A stretch of DNA of 64,000 bases from an uncultured Granulosicoccaceae bacterium (GTDB lineage: Bacteria; Pseudomonadota; Gammaproteobacteria; Granulosicoccales; Granulosicoccaceae), in assembly GCA_937951345.1 (NCBI GenBank), contig CALFCF010000036.1, forward strand, positions 1 through 64,000, written 5' to 3'. Numbering within the stretch: the first letter of the stretch is position 1; every line of letters starts with the position of its first letter. The notes beneath the pieces were generated by a model, which was not told where the DNA came from, did no database searches, and saw only the letters and a list, made by a program, of their open reading frames with translations. Positions 18,446-27,710 of this stretch are shown here, piece by piece. The position numbers and the translations under genes are program-made.

Positions 18446-18961
18446 TTGCACATTACTCTTCGAGCAATCGGCCGGAATATGCCAGCCTGGGTAAAGGAAG
18501 CCTGTGCTGATTACCGTAAACGCCTGCCGCCACAATACCGCTTCGAGTTGCGTGAACACGCGCAGTCAAAGAATACGCGTGACAAACGCTGTACCCCGTC
18601 TGATAAAAATCGCACCACTGACAACATTGCTACTCAATCAGTAGCTGTGGAAAACGAGGGCGAGTCACTGCTCGCGGGCCTTGGCACAAACGACTTTGTG
18701 GTGGTCCTCGATAGTCGAGGTCGCTCGTTGAGTACCCGTCAGCTGGCGGATCGACTGGAACGCTGGCAACTGGATGGTCGCGATGTCGTGCTGTTAGTGG
18801 GTGGCCCGGATGGGCTCTCGCAAGCCGTCAAAGCGCGGGCAGATTTTATCTGGTCGCTGTCAGAATTAACGTTGCCGCACCCGTTGGTCCGAGTCATTTT
18901 GCTCGAGCAGATCTACCGGGCGCATTCGATATTGGTTAATCATCCTTATCACAGGGAATAG
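18446..18961 (+). CDS. rlmH: 23S rRNA pseudouridine-1915 N3-methyltransferase RlmH
   Basis: A 171-residue SPOUT methyltransferase that modifies pseudouridine 1915 of 23S rRNA in assembled ribosomes. The SAM-binding knot is seen in VVLLVGGPDGLS and WSLSELTLPHPLVRVILLEQIYRAHSI, and the conserved end NHPYHRE is intact. The TTG start at 18446 is right: MHITLRAIGRNMPAWV aligns with the E. coli N-terminus, and the next ATG would remove the first strand. About 15 extra residues sit around 45-70 (CTPSDKNRTTDNIATQ), a length variation in a surface loop relative to E. coli. Confidence 0.93.
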   Translation: MHITLRAIGRNMPAWVKEACADYRKRLPPQYRFELREHAQSKNTRDKRCTPSDKNRTTDNIATQSVAVENEGESLLAGLGTNDFVVVLDSRGRSLSTRQLADRLERWQLDGRDVVLLVGGPDGLSQAVKARADFIWSLSELTLPHPLVRVILLEQIYRAHSILVNHPYHRE

Positions 18962-18982
18962 ATTCCTGCGATAATCACCGGG

Positions 18983-19597
18983 ATGATCCCGACGTCAACG
19001 GATACAGCCCAGGTCACTCTCGCATCGTCTTCCCCGCGGCGTGCTCAACTCCTCGATCAGCTGTGTATTTCCTATAGCGTTTGCCCTGCTGATATCGATG
19101 AATCATCACTTCAACAGGAGTCACCCGAAGCTTATGTCGAACGTTTGGCACGATGCAAAGCCATACATGTCCGGAAGCATGCATCGCCTAGTCAAAATGT
19201 TAACGTCGAGAACCATCCGGTTCTGGCAGCCGACACTTGTGTGGCGCTGCAAGGTCGGATTTACGGTAAACCGCAAGATCGTGATGATGCTGTTGAATTT
19301 CTTCTCGAACTATCTGATCGTACACACTCGGTTTACACTGGAACTGCTATAGTCTCGGGCGCAAGTTGCGTCTCGTGCACGGCGAAAACAGATGTCACCT
19401 TCAGAGCGATATCTGAGGATGAAGCTGCTCGTTACTGGGCAACACGAGAACCTGAAGGCAAGGCTGGCGGTTACGCAATTCAGGGTATGGGAGCTGTATT
19501 CGTGCAACACCTGGACGGCAGTTACAGCAATGTAATGGGCTTGCCGTTGCTTGAGACTACTCGACTATTGAAGCTCTCAGGCATTCACATTTTTTGA
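18983..19597 (+). CDS. Maf-family nucleotide pyrophosphatase
   Basis: A 204-residue house-cleaning enzyme that hydrolyses non-canonical or pyrimidine nucleoside triphosphates to monophosphates. It shows the N-terminal LASSSPRRAQLL, the catalytic VLAADTCVAL, GKPQDRDDAVEFLLELSDRTHSVYTG and EGKAGGYAIQGMGAVFV. The position between rlmH and rng is that of the YhdE-type (dTTP/UTP) paralogue. The ATG at 18983 is 21 bases after the rlmH stop, so the two are very likely co-transcribed. Confidence 0.9.
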   Translation: MIPTSTDTAQVTLASSSPRRAQLLDQLCISYSVCPADIDESSLQQESPEAYVERLARCKAIHVRKHASPSQNVNVENHPVLAADTCVALQGRIYGKPQDRDDAVEFLLELSDRTHSVYTGTAIVSGASCVSCTAKTDVTFRAISEDEAARYWATREPEGKAGGYAIQGMGAVFVQHLDGSYSNVMGLPLLETTRLLKLSGIHIF

Positions 19598-19777
19598 CAG
19601 TTCAAGCACATTTGCCAGTATTGGCAGTGTCAAAGTCATCACAGGCTACGGATAGGCTGTGTTGTAAAGTATGGTGCCTATCCAGTTACTGTTCAGCGAG
19701 TGGTTTATACAATAGAGGCGATAGTTATGGGTTCGCCGGATATCTGCTGTGCAGTCAGCCTAATCTAGATTTGTCTA

Positions 19778-21241
19778 ATGAGTGAAGAATTACTGATCAA
19801 TGTCACGCCGCAAGAGACCCGAGTAGCCCGGGTTGAGAACGGAGTATTGACAGAAATCTTCATTGAACGAATTCAGAAGTCAGGCATGATCGGCAATATC
19901 TACAAAGGCGTAGTACAGCGCGTGTTGCCGGGAATGGAAGCAGCTTTTGTTGAAATTGGTCTGGCGCGCGCCGCGTTCCTCCATGCGTCTGATATTGCCG
20001 GTGCTATTGTTTCCGATGAATCCGGAGAGCGCTCACAGAAGTCTATCCGTCAGTTGGTATCAGAAAACGAAGAGGTTGCTGTTCAAATTGTTAAAGATCC
20101 GCTCGGATCTAAAGGCGCGAGGATCACGTCCAACCTGACCGCCCCCGCCAGACTGCTGGTATTGATGCCTTACGATCCTAGTATCGGTGTGTCAACTCGT
20201 ATTGAATGCGAGCAAGAACGGGAGAGGTTACGCGCTATGGTTGAGGAATTGCGCGTTGACAAATCTCATGGATTTATCGTGCGCACTGCTGCTGAGGGTT
20301 GTTCACTTGAGCAGCTTAAGCGGGATCATGATTTTCTGTTGAAAGTATGGCAATCCATTCAAGATCGCCTGAAATCTGCATCTTCCGGTGACTTGATTTT
20401 TACCGATCTCAATCTGGTGCTACGTACAATCCGTGACCTTGACAGAACAGTAGTTGAACGCATCCGTATTGATTCGCGCGAAACCTACCAATTGTGTATG
20501 GAATTTTCAGAAAAATATTTGCCTGAAGTAAAACCGCTGTTAGAGCACTATCCGGGGGAGCGCCCAATATTTGATCTATATGGCGTAGAGGATGAAATCG
20601 ATCGTGCTCTCGGTAAAAAAGTAATGCTTAAATCCGGTGGACATCTTGTCATCGATCAAACCGAATCGATGACTACTATTGATGTCAATACCGGTGCATA
20701 TGTAGGGCATCGGAATTTGGAAGAGACTGTCTTTAAAACCAATCTTGAGGCAGCTCAGGCAATCGCCAGGCAATTAAGGTTGCGCAACCTTGGCGGTATT
20801 GTGATCCTTGATTTTATTGATATGACTGTTGACGAACATAAAAGACAGGTCATGCGCATGTTGGAAAAATCCCTGGAGCGTGATGCTGCGAAAACGCAGG
20901 TTTGTGATGTTTCACCGCTCGGGTTGGTTGAAATGACACGTAAGCGGACGCGTGAGAGTCTCGAACAATTGTTGTGTTCACCTTGTACGACTTGTGATGG
21001 GCGCGGGACGACCAAAACGGCTGAGACTGTTTGTTTTGAAATCACCAGAGAAATTATCCGGCAGGTACGTCAGTTTGAGATCAACTCGCTGACTGTCTTG
21101 GCGTCTCCCGAAGTGGTTGAATTATTCAACGAAGACCGCTCGGCAGATCTTGCTGAACTTGAAGAGTTTGTGGGTTTACCCATTCGCCTACAGGGTGAGC
21201 AGGTATACACACGGGAGCAGTTCGATGTTGTACTGCTCTAG
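19778..21241 (+). CDS. rng: Ribonuclease G
   Basis: A 487-residue endoribonuclease of the RNase E/G family that matures the 5' end of 16S rRNA and cuts mRNAs. Visible parts are the S1 RNA-binding region (about residues 36-125, GNIYKGVVQRVLPGMEAAFVEIG), the catalytic site with the metal-binding aspartates in TTIDVNTGAYVG and LDFIDMTVDEHKRQ, and the zinc-link cysteines in LCSPCTTCDGRG. The length is that of RNase G; there is no RNase E-type scaffold tail. It is followed 33 bases later by yhdP, as in many gammaproteobacteria. Confidence 0.95.
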   Translation: MSEELLINVTPQETRVARVENGVLTEIFIERIQKSGMIGNIYKGVVQRVLPGMEAAFVEIGLARAAFLHASDIAGAIVSDESGERSQKSIRQLVSENEEVAVQIVKDPLGSKGARITSNLTAPARLLVLMPYDPSIGVSTRIECEQERERLRAMVEELRVDKSHGFIVRTAAEGCSLEQLKRDHDFLLKVWQSIQDRLKSASSGDLIFTDLNLVLRTIRDLDRTVVERIRIDSRETYQLCMEFSEKYLPEVKPLLEHYPGERPIFDLYGVEDEIDRALGKKVMLKSGGHLVIDQTESMTTIDVNTGAYVGHRNLEETVFKTNLEAAQAIARQLRLRNLGGIVILDFIDMTVDEHKRQVMRMLEKSLERDAAKTQVCDVSPLGLVEMTRKRTRESLEQLLCSPCTTCDGRGTTKTAETVCFEITREIIRQVRQFEINSLTVLASPEVVELFNEDRSADLAELEEFVGLPIRLQGEQVYTREQFDVVLL

Positions 21242-21274
21242 TGGTGTGATTAAGGTCTGTAGGGATGCTGATCT

Positions 21275-24200
21275 ATGATAAGTGTCCAGCCTGCTGCCAA
21301 CAAGGAAAGATCGATTCAAACGGATTCATCAAGGGCGAACACGTCAGCACCTGCAAAGGTTGCACGCGGACGCTATCGATGGCTGCGTTTGCTTCTAAGA
21401 TTTCTCCTCGTTGTTGTAGTTTTCATATTTCTTCTGATTGCGTTGGTATCTGCGTTGTTGGCGTTTGGTTCACCATACATCGGACGCTATCACGCTGAGA
21501 TTCAAGCCAGAGTCAGCGATTACCTTGGTGTACCGGTTGCGTTTAACAATATGCAGTTGGATTGGAATGTCACTGGTCCTCGTCTCGAAATTGATGACGT
21601 ATCGGTTCTTGCTGCCAATAACGCTGATCAATCCATAGTTCAGTTTGATCAGATTTGGATCGATCTGAGTTTGGTTAAAACTTTTTTTACGGGCGGTTTG
21701 TATTTTAATCAGTTGGCGGTAGTTGGTGCAGATTTAGAAATTGAATATCACGGTAATCGAGACATACAAATTAAAGGTTCTAATGGATTTGCACGTACAA
21801 AGCGGCAAAACAGTAGTTCCGGAAACAACACTCGGCTTGCAGGTCAGACATCTCTTGATTGGCTCCTTCGGTTAGATAACGCAGCATTGCTCGATTCTGC
21901 TGTGACCATTATTGATACAACGAAAGGACAAAGCTATCGTTTCGAATCTATTGATGTAGAAGCAGAAAATAATGGTAACAGCCATGTTCTGGTTGCCAAT
22001 ATCTCATTGCCTGACTCGTTGGGCGAGTCGCTCGAGTTGACTGCCAATATTGAAGAAGCGTTGGACGGGCGACGTGTGAATATGGAGCATGCTTCAGGTA
22101 GTGTTGTGCTTGAAGGTAAACGCGTTGTCCTTGAAAACTGGTTGGATCTGTTGCCTCAACAGCGGCTGACCTTGTCTGGTGATGCAGATATTCGTTTGGC
22201 AGGACAGTGGAGTGGAGACAAGGTCAACAAAGTAGATCTTGAGCTAAGTTCCTCCAGTATAAATGCCCAGTCTGTTGATACCTCAGCTGACCCGATTCAG
22301 CTTGACCGCTTGTCCTCCCGTTTAAGTTGGTCGCGTACAGATGTTGGATGGGTAAGCGATCTTGATAGTCTTTTATTCACCTATCAAGGCACCACAACTG
22401 ATATGCGGGATGGTGAGTTTCGCGTTGATAAGTTGGATCGCGGTGTAAAGAAAGACCTGCGTTCGCGAACGTGGCAGGCAAAACTCTCAGGCGGTCAGGT
22501 AGATATATCCGCCTTATCGTTAATTAGCGTGCATGTGGCATCGCTTCTGCCAATGGGTGAATTCCCTTCCGTATTAATCGATGCGCAGCCAGGTGGATTG
22601 CTAACCGACTGGCAGCTTGATGTTGATCGCAGCTCGCCTGCTAGCGACAAACTGTCAAACGTATTTGCTAATGTAACTGTTGTCGGCGAGCTGAATGATT
22701 TCTCGATGAAGCAAAGTGGATCATTGCCGGAAATTTCTGGGCTGGATGCCGGACTCAAGATACGCGATAACTTCGGTAAGGTGGAAGTACGCGGTAGTGA
22801 CTTTAGTTTTAGTCACATCGCAAGTTTCTCTCAACCACTTCAGCTTGAATCATTGCAAGCAACCCTTGATGTCGACTTTCGGGGTGATGCACGCAGAATG
22901 GCAACTGATGATCTGAATATAAAAGACGACGGCTTGTCAGCACGCCTTACTGTCGAGCTCGATGCGGCAAACCCCTCAGAGCCGCTATTGGATATTAATG
23001 CCAGTTACTCGCTCGATGATGTAACTAAAGTTTCAAAATATTTACCACGAGGCAAGCTGCGTCCTCGATTAACCAGTTGGCTCGACAGATCAATAAAGGG
23101 TGGTAGTGCGACGGATGGTTTTCTGAAACTGAAAGGTAACCCGCGCAATTTTCCCTTTCACCGTAACCCGGGTGTTTTTGCGGCCACACTTAAGCTCAAA
23201 AATGCTGAATTGGAATTCCTGAATAATTGGCCTAGGATGAACCGGGTTGATGGTGGTCTGACTTTTTCAAAAAAGGCATTGGTATTTGAGCTTGAAAAAG
23301 GCCGATTTGGATCGCTACCGTTGCAATCTGGTACAGGTACTATTGAAACGTTGTTTCGCCCCGTCGTTCGTGTATCAGCTGCTGCTCGCGAAGAGGTAGA
23401 CGATTTGCTGAATGTGGTGCAGCAGTCACCGTTGCAGCAAGTAAAGAATGCAATTGCCGATACGGTAGGAACGGGTCAAGCCGATGCACATATCGAATTG
23501 CAGATTCCTCTGCGAGGAAAAGCTTTCAGAGAGCCAGACGAAGTTTTTGATGTTTCAGGGTATGTGCAATTCGATGATAACGTACTGTCATCTGAAAACT
23601 ACCGCACACAGTTTGATCAGGTAAACGGACGTCTTGGTTTTACCCATAAAGGTCTGAAACGAAGTACCTTAAGAGGGCGCTATGAGGGACAACCAGTAGT
23701 CGTTGCAACAGAGAGTGTGGGTGTTGGTCAGGCCAGGCGCACAGAAATGGTTGTAACCGGCAGCGTGGAAAGCGTGAACCTTGCCCGGCAGAATAATATT
23801 CCGCTTATGGCTGGACTCAGTGGCAGCAGCCCCTGGAAAGTGGAAGTTGGTGTGCCCCATGATCCTGAACAACTACGTCGCTCGGGGGTGTCGCTGGATA
23901 TCTCATCTGATCTTGTCGGTACAACATTGAACTGGCCCGCCCCGCTGGGTAAAGCATCGTCTTCCAGATTGCCCTTACGCGTCGCGACACGTTTTGGCAG
24001 TAGTCGACCGGGGGATTGGTCAATACAACTCGGTGACAGACTGCAGGGTTTACTGCGATTGAATAAGGACACGGGTGGTCTTGATGGTCTGACACTGAAG
24101 CTCGGCAGTGAATCTGTGCTGGCTAGCGACCTTCAAAAGGGCATTCATTTATCCGGTCGTGTGGAATCACTGGCTTTTGATCGTTGGTTCCGTGCTGTCA

Positions 24201-25387
24201 GTGATCTGATCGCTGATATTGATGAGCTCTCGGATGATTCATCTGACGGCCTTCTACCCAGAGTGAGTGCTCAGCTGGCCACTGACCGTCTTACCACAGG
24301 CAGTTCATCAAATGGTCGCGCGTCGCTGCGTATCAACAGCGATGGCAAGTTCATCAATGCTGCGTTATCTAATCAGCGCATCCGTGGCAGCGTACGCATA
24401 CCGCGTCAGAAAGGAACGGTTCTACTTCGAGTAGACGAAGCGGATATTGATTTATTGCGTGAGTTGCAAACAAATGACGGCACAACACAAAGCGCAGCGA
24501 TCGATCCACGCAACATTCCACCGCTAGAGGTTCGTCTCGGAAGTTTTAAATGGGGTGAAGTGACGTTGAGCAACCTGGTGGTGCGGACCGAACCTGATAG
24601 TGCAGGTATGAAAATTAAAACGTTTGGGTTCGCAGAAGAGACTGCACAGCTTACCGGCGATGGGTTTTGGCGCTGGCAGGATCCGCAAAATGTTAATCCG
24701 GCACTTGCCGGACAGCAAGTCACAGGTCTGGACTTGCAGGTTCGATCGAACAACGTCGGCTCGGCGTTGGACAGCCTGGGGTTCAGTCAGGCAATGGCTG
24801 AGGGTAGAGGGTCTATAGAATTGTTGATCGGCTGGTCCGGTCCGTTGTATCAACCACAATTGGATAAGCTCAACGGTTCGATTGATCTGGACTTGCGTGA
24901 CGGACGCATCCTGCGTGTTGATCCGGGGATCGGACGCGTACTTGGTTTGTTTGCATTGCAGTCGATACCTCGTCGACTTTCGCTCGACTTTAAAGATTTT
25001 CTGTTGGAAGGCCTGGAATACACGACGATTGATGGCCGTGTGTCATTTAACAATGGAATTGCGAACTCTGATCTGGTGCAGTTACGTGGACCGGTGGGCG
25101 TAATTGATGTCACAGGTTCATCCAATCTGATTGACCGTAGTTATGATCAGACAATCACTGTGTTACCGCATCTTTCCGGTGCGCTGCCGCTGATCGGGAT
25201 TGTTACAGGCGGTGCAACGGCAGGTATAGGTGCTTTGCTGGCAGGGCCAGTGCTAAAAGCATTAGGTATTGATGTTGATCAGATTGGATTATCCGTATTC
25301 ACGTTGAAAGGGAGCTGGGACAGTCCAAACATACAACGAGCAGATATATCTTCAATACCCGAGTTGCCGGAATTTGATCGCCGATAG
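21275..25387 (+). CDS. yhdP: YhdP-family envelope phospholipid-transport protein
   Basis: A 1370-residue AsmA-superfamily protein: a cytoplasmic N-terminus, one membrane helix (about residues 38-62, LLLRFLLVVVVFIFLLIALV) and a very long periplasmic region rich in beta strands, with the DUF3971-like middle and AsmA-like C-terminus ending in a hydrophobic glycine-rich stretch (GIVTGGATAGIGALLAGPVLKAL). YhdP, with TamB and YdbH, is thought to bridge the periplasm and move phospholipids to the outer membrane. Length and position after rng match the family. No tldD or nitrilase gene follows, unlike the usual gene order. Confidence 0.9.
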   Translation: MISVQPAANKERSIQTDSSRANTSAPAKVARGRYRWLRLLLRFLLVVVVFIFLLIALVSALLAFGSPYIGRYHAEIQARVSDYLGVPVAFNNMQLDWNVTGPRLEIDDVSVLAANNADQSIVQFDQIWIDLSLVKTFFTGGLYFNQLAVVGADLEIEYHGNRDIQIKGSNGFARTKRQNSSSGNNTRLAGQTSLDWLLRLDNAALLDSAVTIIDTTKGQSYRFESIDVEAENNGNSHVLVANISLPDSLGESLELTANIEEALDGRRVNMEHASGSVVLEGKRVVLENWLDLLPQQRLTLSGDADIRLAGQWSGDKVNKVDLELSSSSINAQSVDTSADPIQLDRLSSRLSWSRTDVGWVSDLDSLLFTYQGTTTDMRDGEFRVDKLDRGVKKDLRSRTWQAKLSGGQVDISALSLISVHVASLLPMGEFPSVLIDAQPGGLLTDWQLDVDRSSPASDKLSNVFANVTVVGELNDFSMKQSGSLPEISGLDAGLKIRDNFGKVEVRGSDFSFSHIASFSQPLQLESLQATLDVDFRGDARRMATDDLNIKDDGLSARLTVELDAANPSEPLLDINASYSLDDVTKVSKYLPRGKLRPRLTSWLDRSIKGGSATDGFLKLKGNPRNFPFHRNPGVFAATLKLKNAELEFLNNWPRMNRVDGGLTFSKKALVFELEKGRFGSLPLQSGTGTIETLFRPVVRVSAAAREEVDDLLNVVQQSPLQQVKNAIADTVGTGQADAHIELQIPLRGKAFREPDEVFDVSGYVQFDDNVLSSENYRTQFDQVNGRLGFTHKGLKRSTLRGRYEGQPVVVATESVGVGQARRTEMVVTGSVESVNLARQNNIPLMAGLSGSSPWKVEVGVPHDPEQLRRSGVSLDISSDLVGTTLNWPAPLGKASSSRLPLRVATRFGSSRPGDWSIQLGDRLQGLLRLNKDTGGLDGLTLKLGSESVLASDLQKGIHLSGRVESLAFDRWFRAVSDLIADIDELSDDSSDGLLPRVSAQLATDRLTTGSSSNGRASLRINSDGKFINAALSNQRIRGSVRIPRQKGTVLLRVDEADIDLLRELQTNDGTTQSAAIDPRNIPPLEVRLGSFKWGEVTLSNLVVRTEPDSAGMKIKTFGFAEETAQLTGDGFWRWQDPQNVNPALAGQQVTGLDLQVRSNNVGSALDSLGFSQAMAEGRGSIELLIGWSGPLYQPQLDKLNGSIDLDLRDGRILRVDPGIGRVLGLFALQSIPRRLSLDFKDFLLEGLEYTTIDGRVSFNNGIANSDLVQLRGPVGVIDVTGSSNLIDRSYDQTITVLPHLSGALPLIGIVTGGATAGIGALLAGPVLKALGIDVDQIGLSVFTLKGSWDSPNIQRADISSIPELPEFDRR

Positions 25388-25573
25388 GTGCACAAGCGTA
25401 AAGTTTGTTGGATTAGAGTAATTTAGTTTGGATTTGGCATCCAACGACGGGTTCAGAAAGAGCTTGTAGATTTGCTTTGGACCAATTTTAGGTTATCCAA
25501 TGTTTATTCAATCCTGGCGCCATCTTTAAGTCAATTCCAGGTTCCGACATTTAAGCGCAGCCTGTTTTTTTGG

Positions 25574-26665
25574 TCACTCTATTTTCAACAAAGGCGGACG
25601 TGAGCCTTCGCTAGTGATGTAAACCGTTCGCTCGTTTGGCGAGAACGCCATCGCTTCGGCCTGACCCAAATTATGCCCGACAATGCGCTGCGGTATTCCT
25701 GTTAAAACATCCTGCCATTTTCCTGATTCTGTTGATGGCAACTTGTAGATACTCCGGTAGGTTAATATCCACGCTTCTCCCGTATCGTTGTCTACATCAA
25801 AAGCGGTTACTGATCCGAGATCAACGCCAGTGAGAGTTTCAATTAAGGCAAATGCGGAAGGAAGTGCTGGTCTGCGATATTCGCCTGTAAATTCGGCTTG
25901 CAGTGGCCGTGTCGTTGCTGGTGCGTTAGCACTCGTTGTTGTTTGTGTGTTGAGCCATTGACTAAAAATCTGAAACAGTGGCGCACGATAGACGTGTGGC
26001 TCTTTTGCTTTAGTAATGAGGTATAGATAACCGTCGTTGGCAACTGCTGCAGCCTCGATATTGTGTGATCCATCGGGTAATGTCAGGTTAAACGACACCA
26101 GAGGCGTTAGTGGCTCTGACAAGTTTGCGTCAGTGCGTGTACCAAGCACCGGTTCGTTTAGAACGTGAAACTTGTATTCACTTTGATTGCGTTGATTATC
26201 ACCCGTATCTGCAATCAACAGAAAAGACTCACCATTGAAGTTGAATTGAGACAAATCTTCCCAGTCGCGATTACGTGTATTCACCGCTATTGTGGCCAGA
26301 GCTCTACCTTCTGTATCAATGGCGAACAATTCCGGTGCATTGCCGCTGTCATTGAGCAGCCAGATTACCCGGGGTTCATTGCCTGAGAAAGCCATTCCAC
26401 TGGCTTCCCGTAGACGCTTGGTTTGTATAACTCCGGCTCTGGTTAAAGCAAGCCCGGGTGTTGAATCAAGTGGCTCGCTCTCAGTGGGATTGTTGGGTTC
26501 ACGTGATGTTGTGTCGGTGCCGGTCTGCCCCGGTGTAATTGTTTCGTTGTCAGCGACTGGAACATGAGTCCTGCCCGCAGAAACGGCGCATCCTGCTGTT
26601 GTTAACAACGTTAATAGCAACGCCGGGTAGTGGAGTCGTAATTTGAAATCGCAGAACAGTTTCAT
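25574..26665 (-). CDS. Predicted lipoprotein, beta-propeller-like
   Basis: A 363-residue protein with a lipoprotein signal peptide ending in the lipobox LTTAGC, then a Thr/Pro/Ser-rich linker to about residue 75 and a beta-rich domain with short repeats (WLLNDSGNAPELFAID, LLIADTGDNQRNQ, AWILTYRSIYKLP, AMAFSPNERTVYITSEGSRPP). The repeats resemble a propeller of the SdiA-regulated or esterase-like phytase type; I cannot fix the family. The start ATG 26665 overlaps the darP stop as ATGA, so translation is coupled; an upstream in-frame start at 26692 is therefore rejected. It sits in the outer-membrane-facing periplasm, most likely. Confidence 0.75.
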   Translation of the reverse strand: MKLFCDFKLRLHYPALLLTLLTTAGCAVSAGRTHVPVADNETITPGQTGTDTTSREPNNPTESEPLDSTPGLALTRAGVIQTKRLREASGMAFSGNEPRVIWLLNDSGNAPELFAIDTEGRALATIAVNTRNRDWEDLSQFNFNGESFLLIADTGDNQRNQSEYKFHVLNEPVLGTRTDANLSEPLTPLVSFNLTLPDGSHNIEAAAVANDGYLYLITKAKEPHVYRAPLFQIFSQWLNTQTTTSANAPATTRPLQAEFTGEYRRPALPSAFALIETLTGVDLGSVTAFDVDNDTGEAWILTYRSIYKLPSTESGKWQDVLTGIPQRIVGHNLGQAEAMAFSPNERTVYITSEGSRPPLLKIE

Positions 26666-27225
26666 GTCTCCGCAATGTTCTGGCGTAGCCAAACGAACAG
26701 TAGTCGTGTCTGCTGGTTGCCAATGAACTGACCGCTCTTTTCATCGAATTCGGTATGCTTTCTACAGGCGCGTACCATTTGCCGAAGTGTCTGAATATCT
26801 GTGTCAGGGTGAAGCTCGGCAAATTCGGTTACAGCATTTCGAGCCACCTGATCCGACCTGTCGAGTAACCGGTCACGCCAAACCTCGATGGTGTGAAACT
26901 GACGGTTTTGTGTCTGGCTATTGGCAGATTGCAGATCTAGCGCCTGTAATATCGCACTTGTTGTCTCCGGCTCATGCCGGAGTAATTTCGCGAGATAGTG
27001 TCGTTGGCGCTTACGCGCTCCGTGGGACTTTATGCTGCGAAGGTCGTTGACGGCTTTGCGCAGGTTATCCGGGAGAGGCATTGCATCGATAACGCTTTCG
27101 CTGCTCGACCCGAGCCGTTCAGCGACATCCAGATGCGCCCTAGCATCGCGTTTACGCTGGGATTTACTCGGTTGATCGTCGTCCGACCACTCGCTCGCAT
27201 TATCGTCGGGCAGATCAGTAGGCAT
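26662..27225 (-). CDS. darP: Ribosome biogenesis factor DarP (DUF615)
   Basis: A 187-residue highly charged helical protein matching YjgA/DarP: the SKSQRKRDARAHLDVAERL start, MPLPDNLRKAVNDLRSIKSHGARKRQRHYLAKLLR and the C-terminal LRQMVRACRKH and LFVWLRQNI. DarP associates with precursor 50S subunits and helps their late assembly. In many relatives it lies beside pmbA or tldD; here its downstream partner is a lipoprotein gene coupled by ATGA. ATG 27225 is used. Confidence 0.9.
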   Translation of the reverse strand: MPTDLPDDNASEWSDDDQPSKSQRKRDARAHLDVAERLGSSSESVIDAMPLPDNLRKAVNDLRSIKSHGARKRQRHYLAKLLRHEPETTSAILQALDLQSANSQTQNRQFHTIEVWRDRLLDRSDQVARNAVTEFAELHPDTDIQTLRQMVRACRKHTEFDEKSGQFIGNQQTRLLFVWLRQNIAET

Positions 27226-27359
27226 TTTATGGCAGCCCTTTCAGGTAAGTTCTGGTACAGCTGGTAGCGATACAGGCTAGAAACCTTTTCAATAGAGGAC
27301 GCTAAAAGACTGTAAAAAATGAAAAAAATCACGAATTTAATCAAATTTTAATTGTGTTC

Positions 27360-27710
27360 CTGTCACAGGTGAAGTTAAATTGTGGGTCGGTCCAAGGTGT
27401 GGATAAGCCAAGGGCGGGTTGATGCACCGCGATTGTAAGGTGCTTAGACGGTGCTGAATAGCCGAAGCACCGGCGTAATATCAGATGTCGAACGGGATGC
27501 GGGTGATCGCCTCCAGTCACTTTATAGGTTTTAGGGGTTCTGGCGGAAAGAAAAAAGCCGAGAGATAACCCGGCAGTTGAAACGGGCTGTGACCGCGAAA
27601 GTGATAGGGAATAAAAGAGTATTATCTAATTAATACAAAGTAAACGATCTACGAGTACAAAAGTAAATAGCAAAAGTAAATAGCAAAAGTAAAACTGCTT
27701 TGATCAGGAA
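27360..27710 (+). promoter_or_regulatory. Long leader with possible RNA structure
   Basis: No gene is seen in the 485 bases between darP and the outer-membrane-like protein. The plus strand can form several nested hairpins: GGTGCTT 27439-27445 with AAGCACC 27465-27471; TCACTTT 27517-27523 with AAAGTGA 27598-27604, enclosing GCCG 27557-27560 with CGGC 27571-27574, or alternatively CCCG 27569-27572 with CGGG 27583-27586. The two inner pairings exclude each other, as in a switching leader. It does not match cobalamin or c-di-GMP riboswitch consensus by eye. Structure was judged by eye only. Confidence 0.3.
27658..27694. repeat. 13-bp tandem repeat, nearly three units
   Basis: CAAAAGTAAATAG is repeated in tandem (27658-27670, 27671-27683, then a partial unit to about 27694), ending 16 bases before the ATG of the following gene, inside its translation-initiation region. 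Copy-number changes here could alter expression. Confidence 0.7.

Noticed and set aside
27360-27710. Cobalamin or c-di-GMP riboswitch upstream of the outer-membrane-like gene
   Set aside because: None of the conserved boxes of either class was found on either strand; only generic hairpins are seen.
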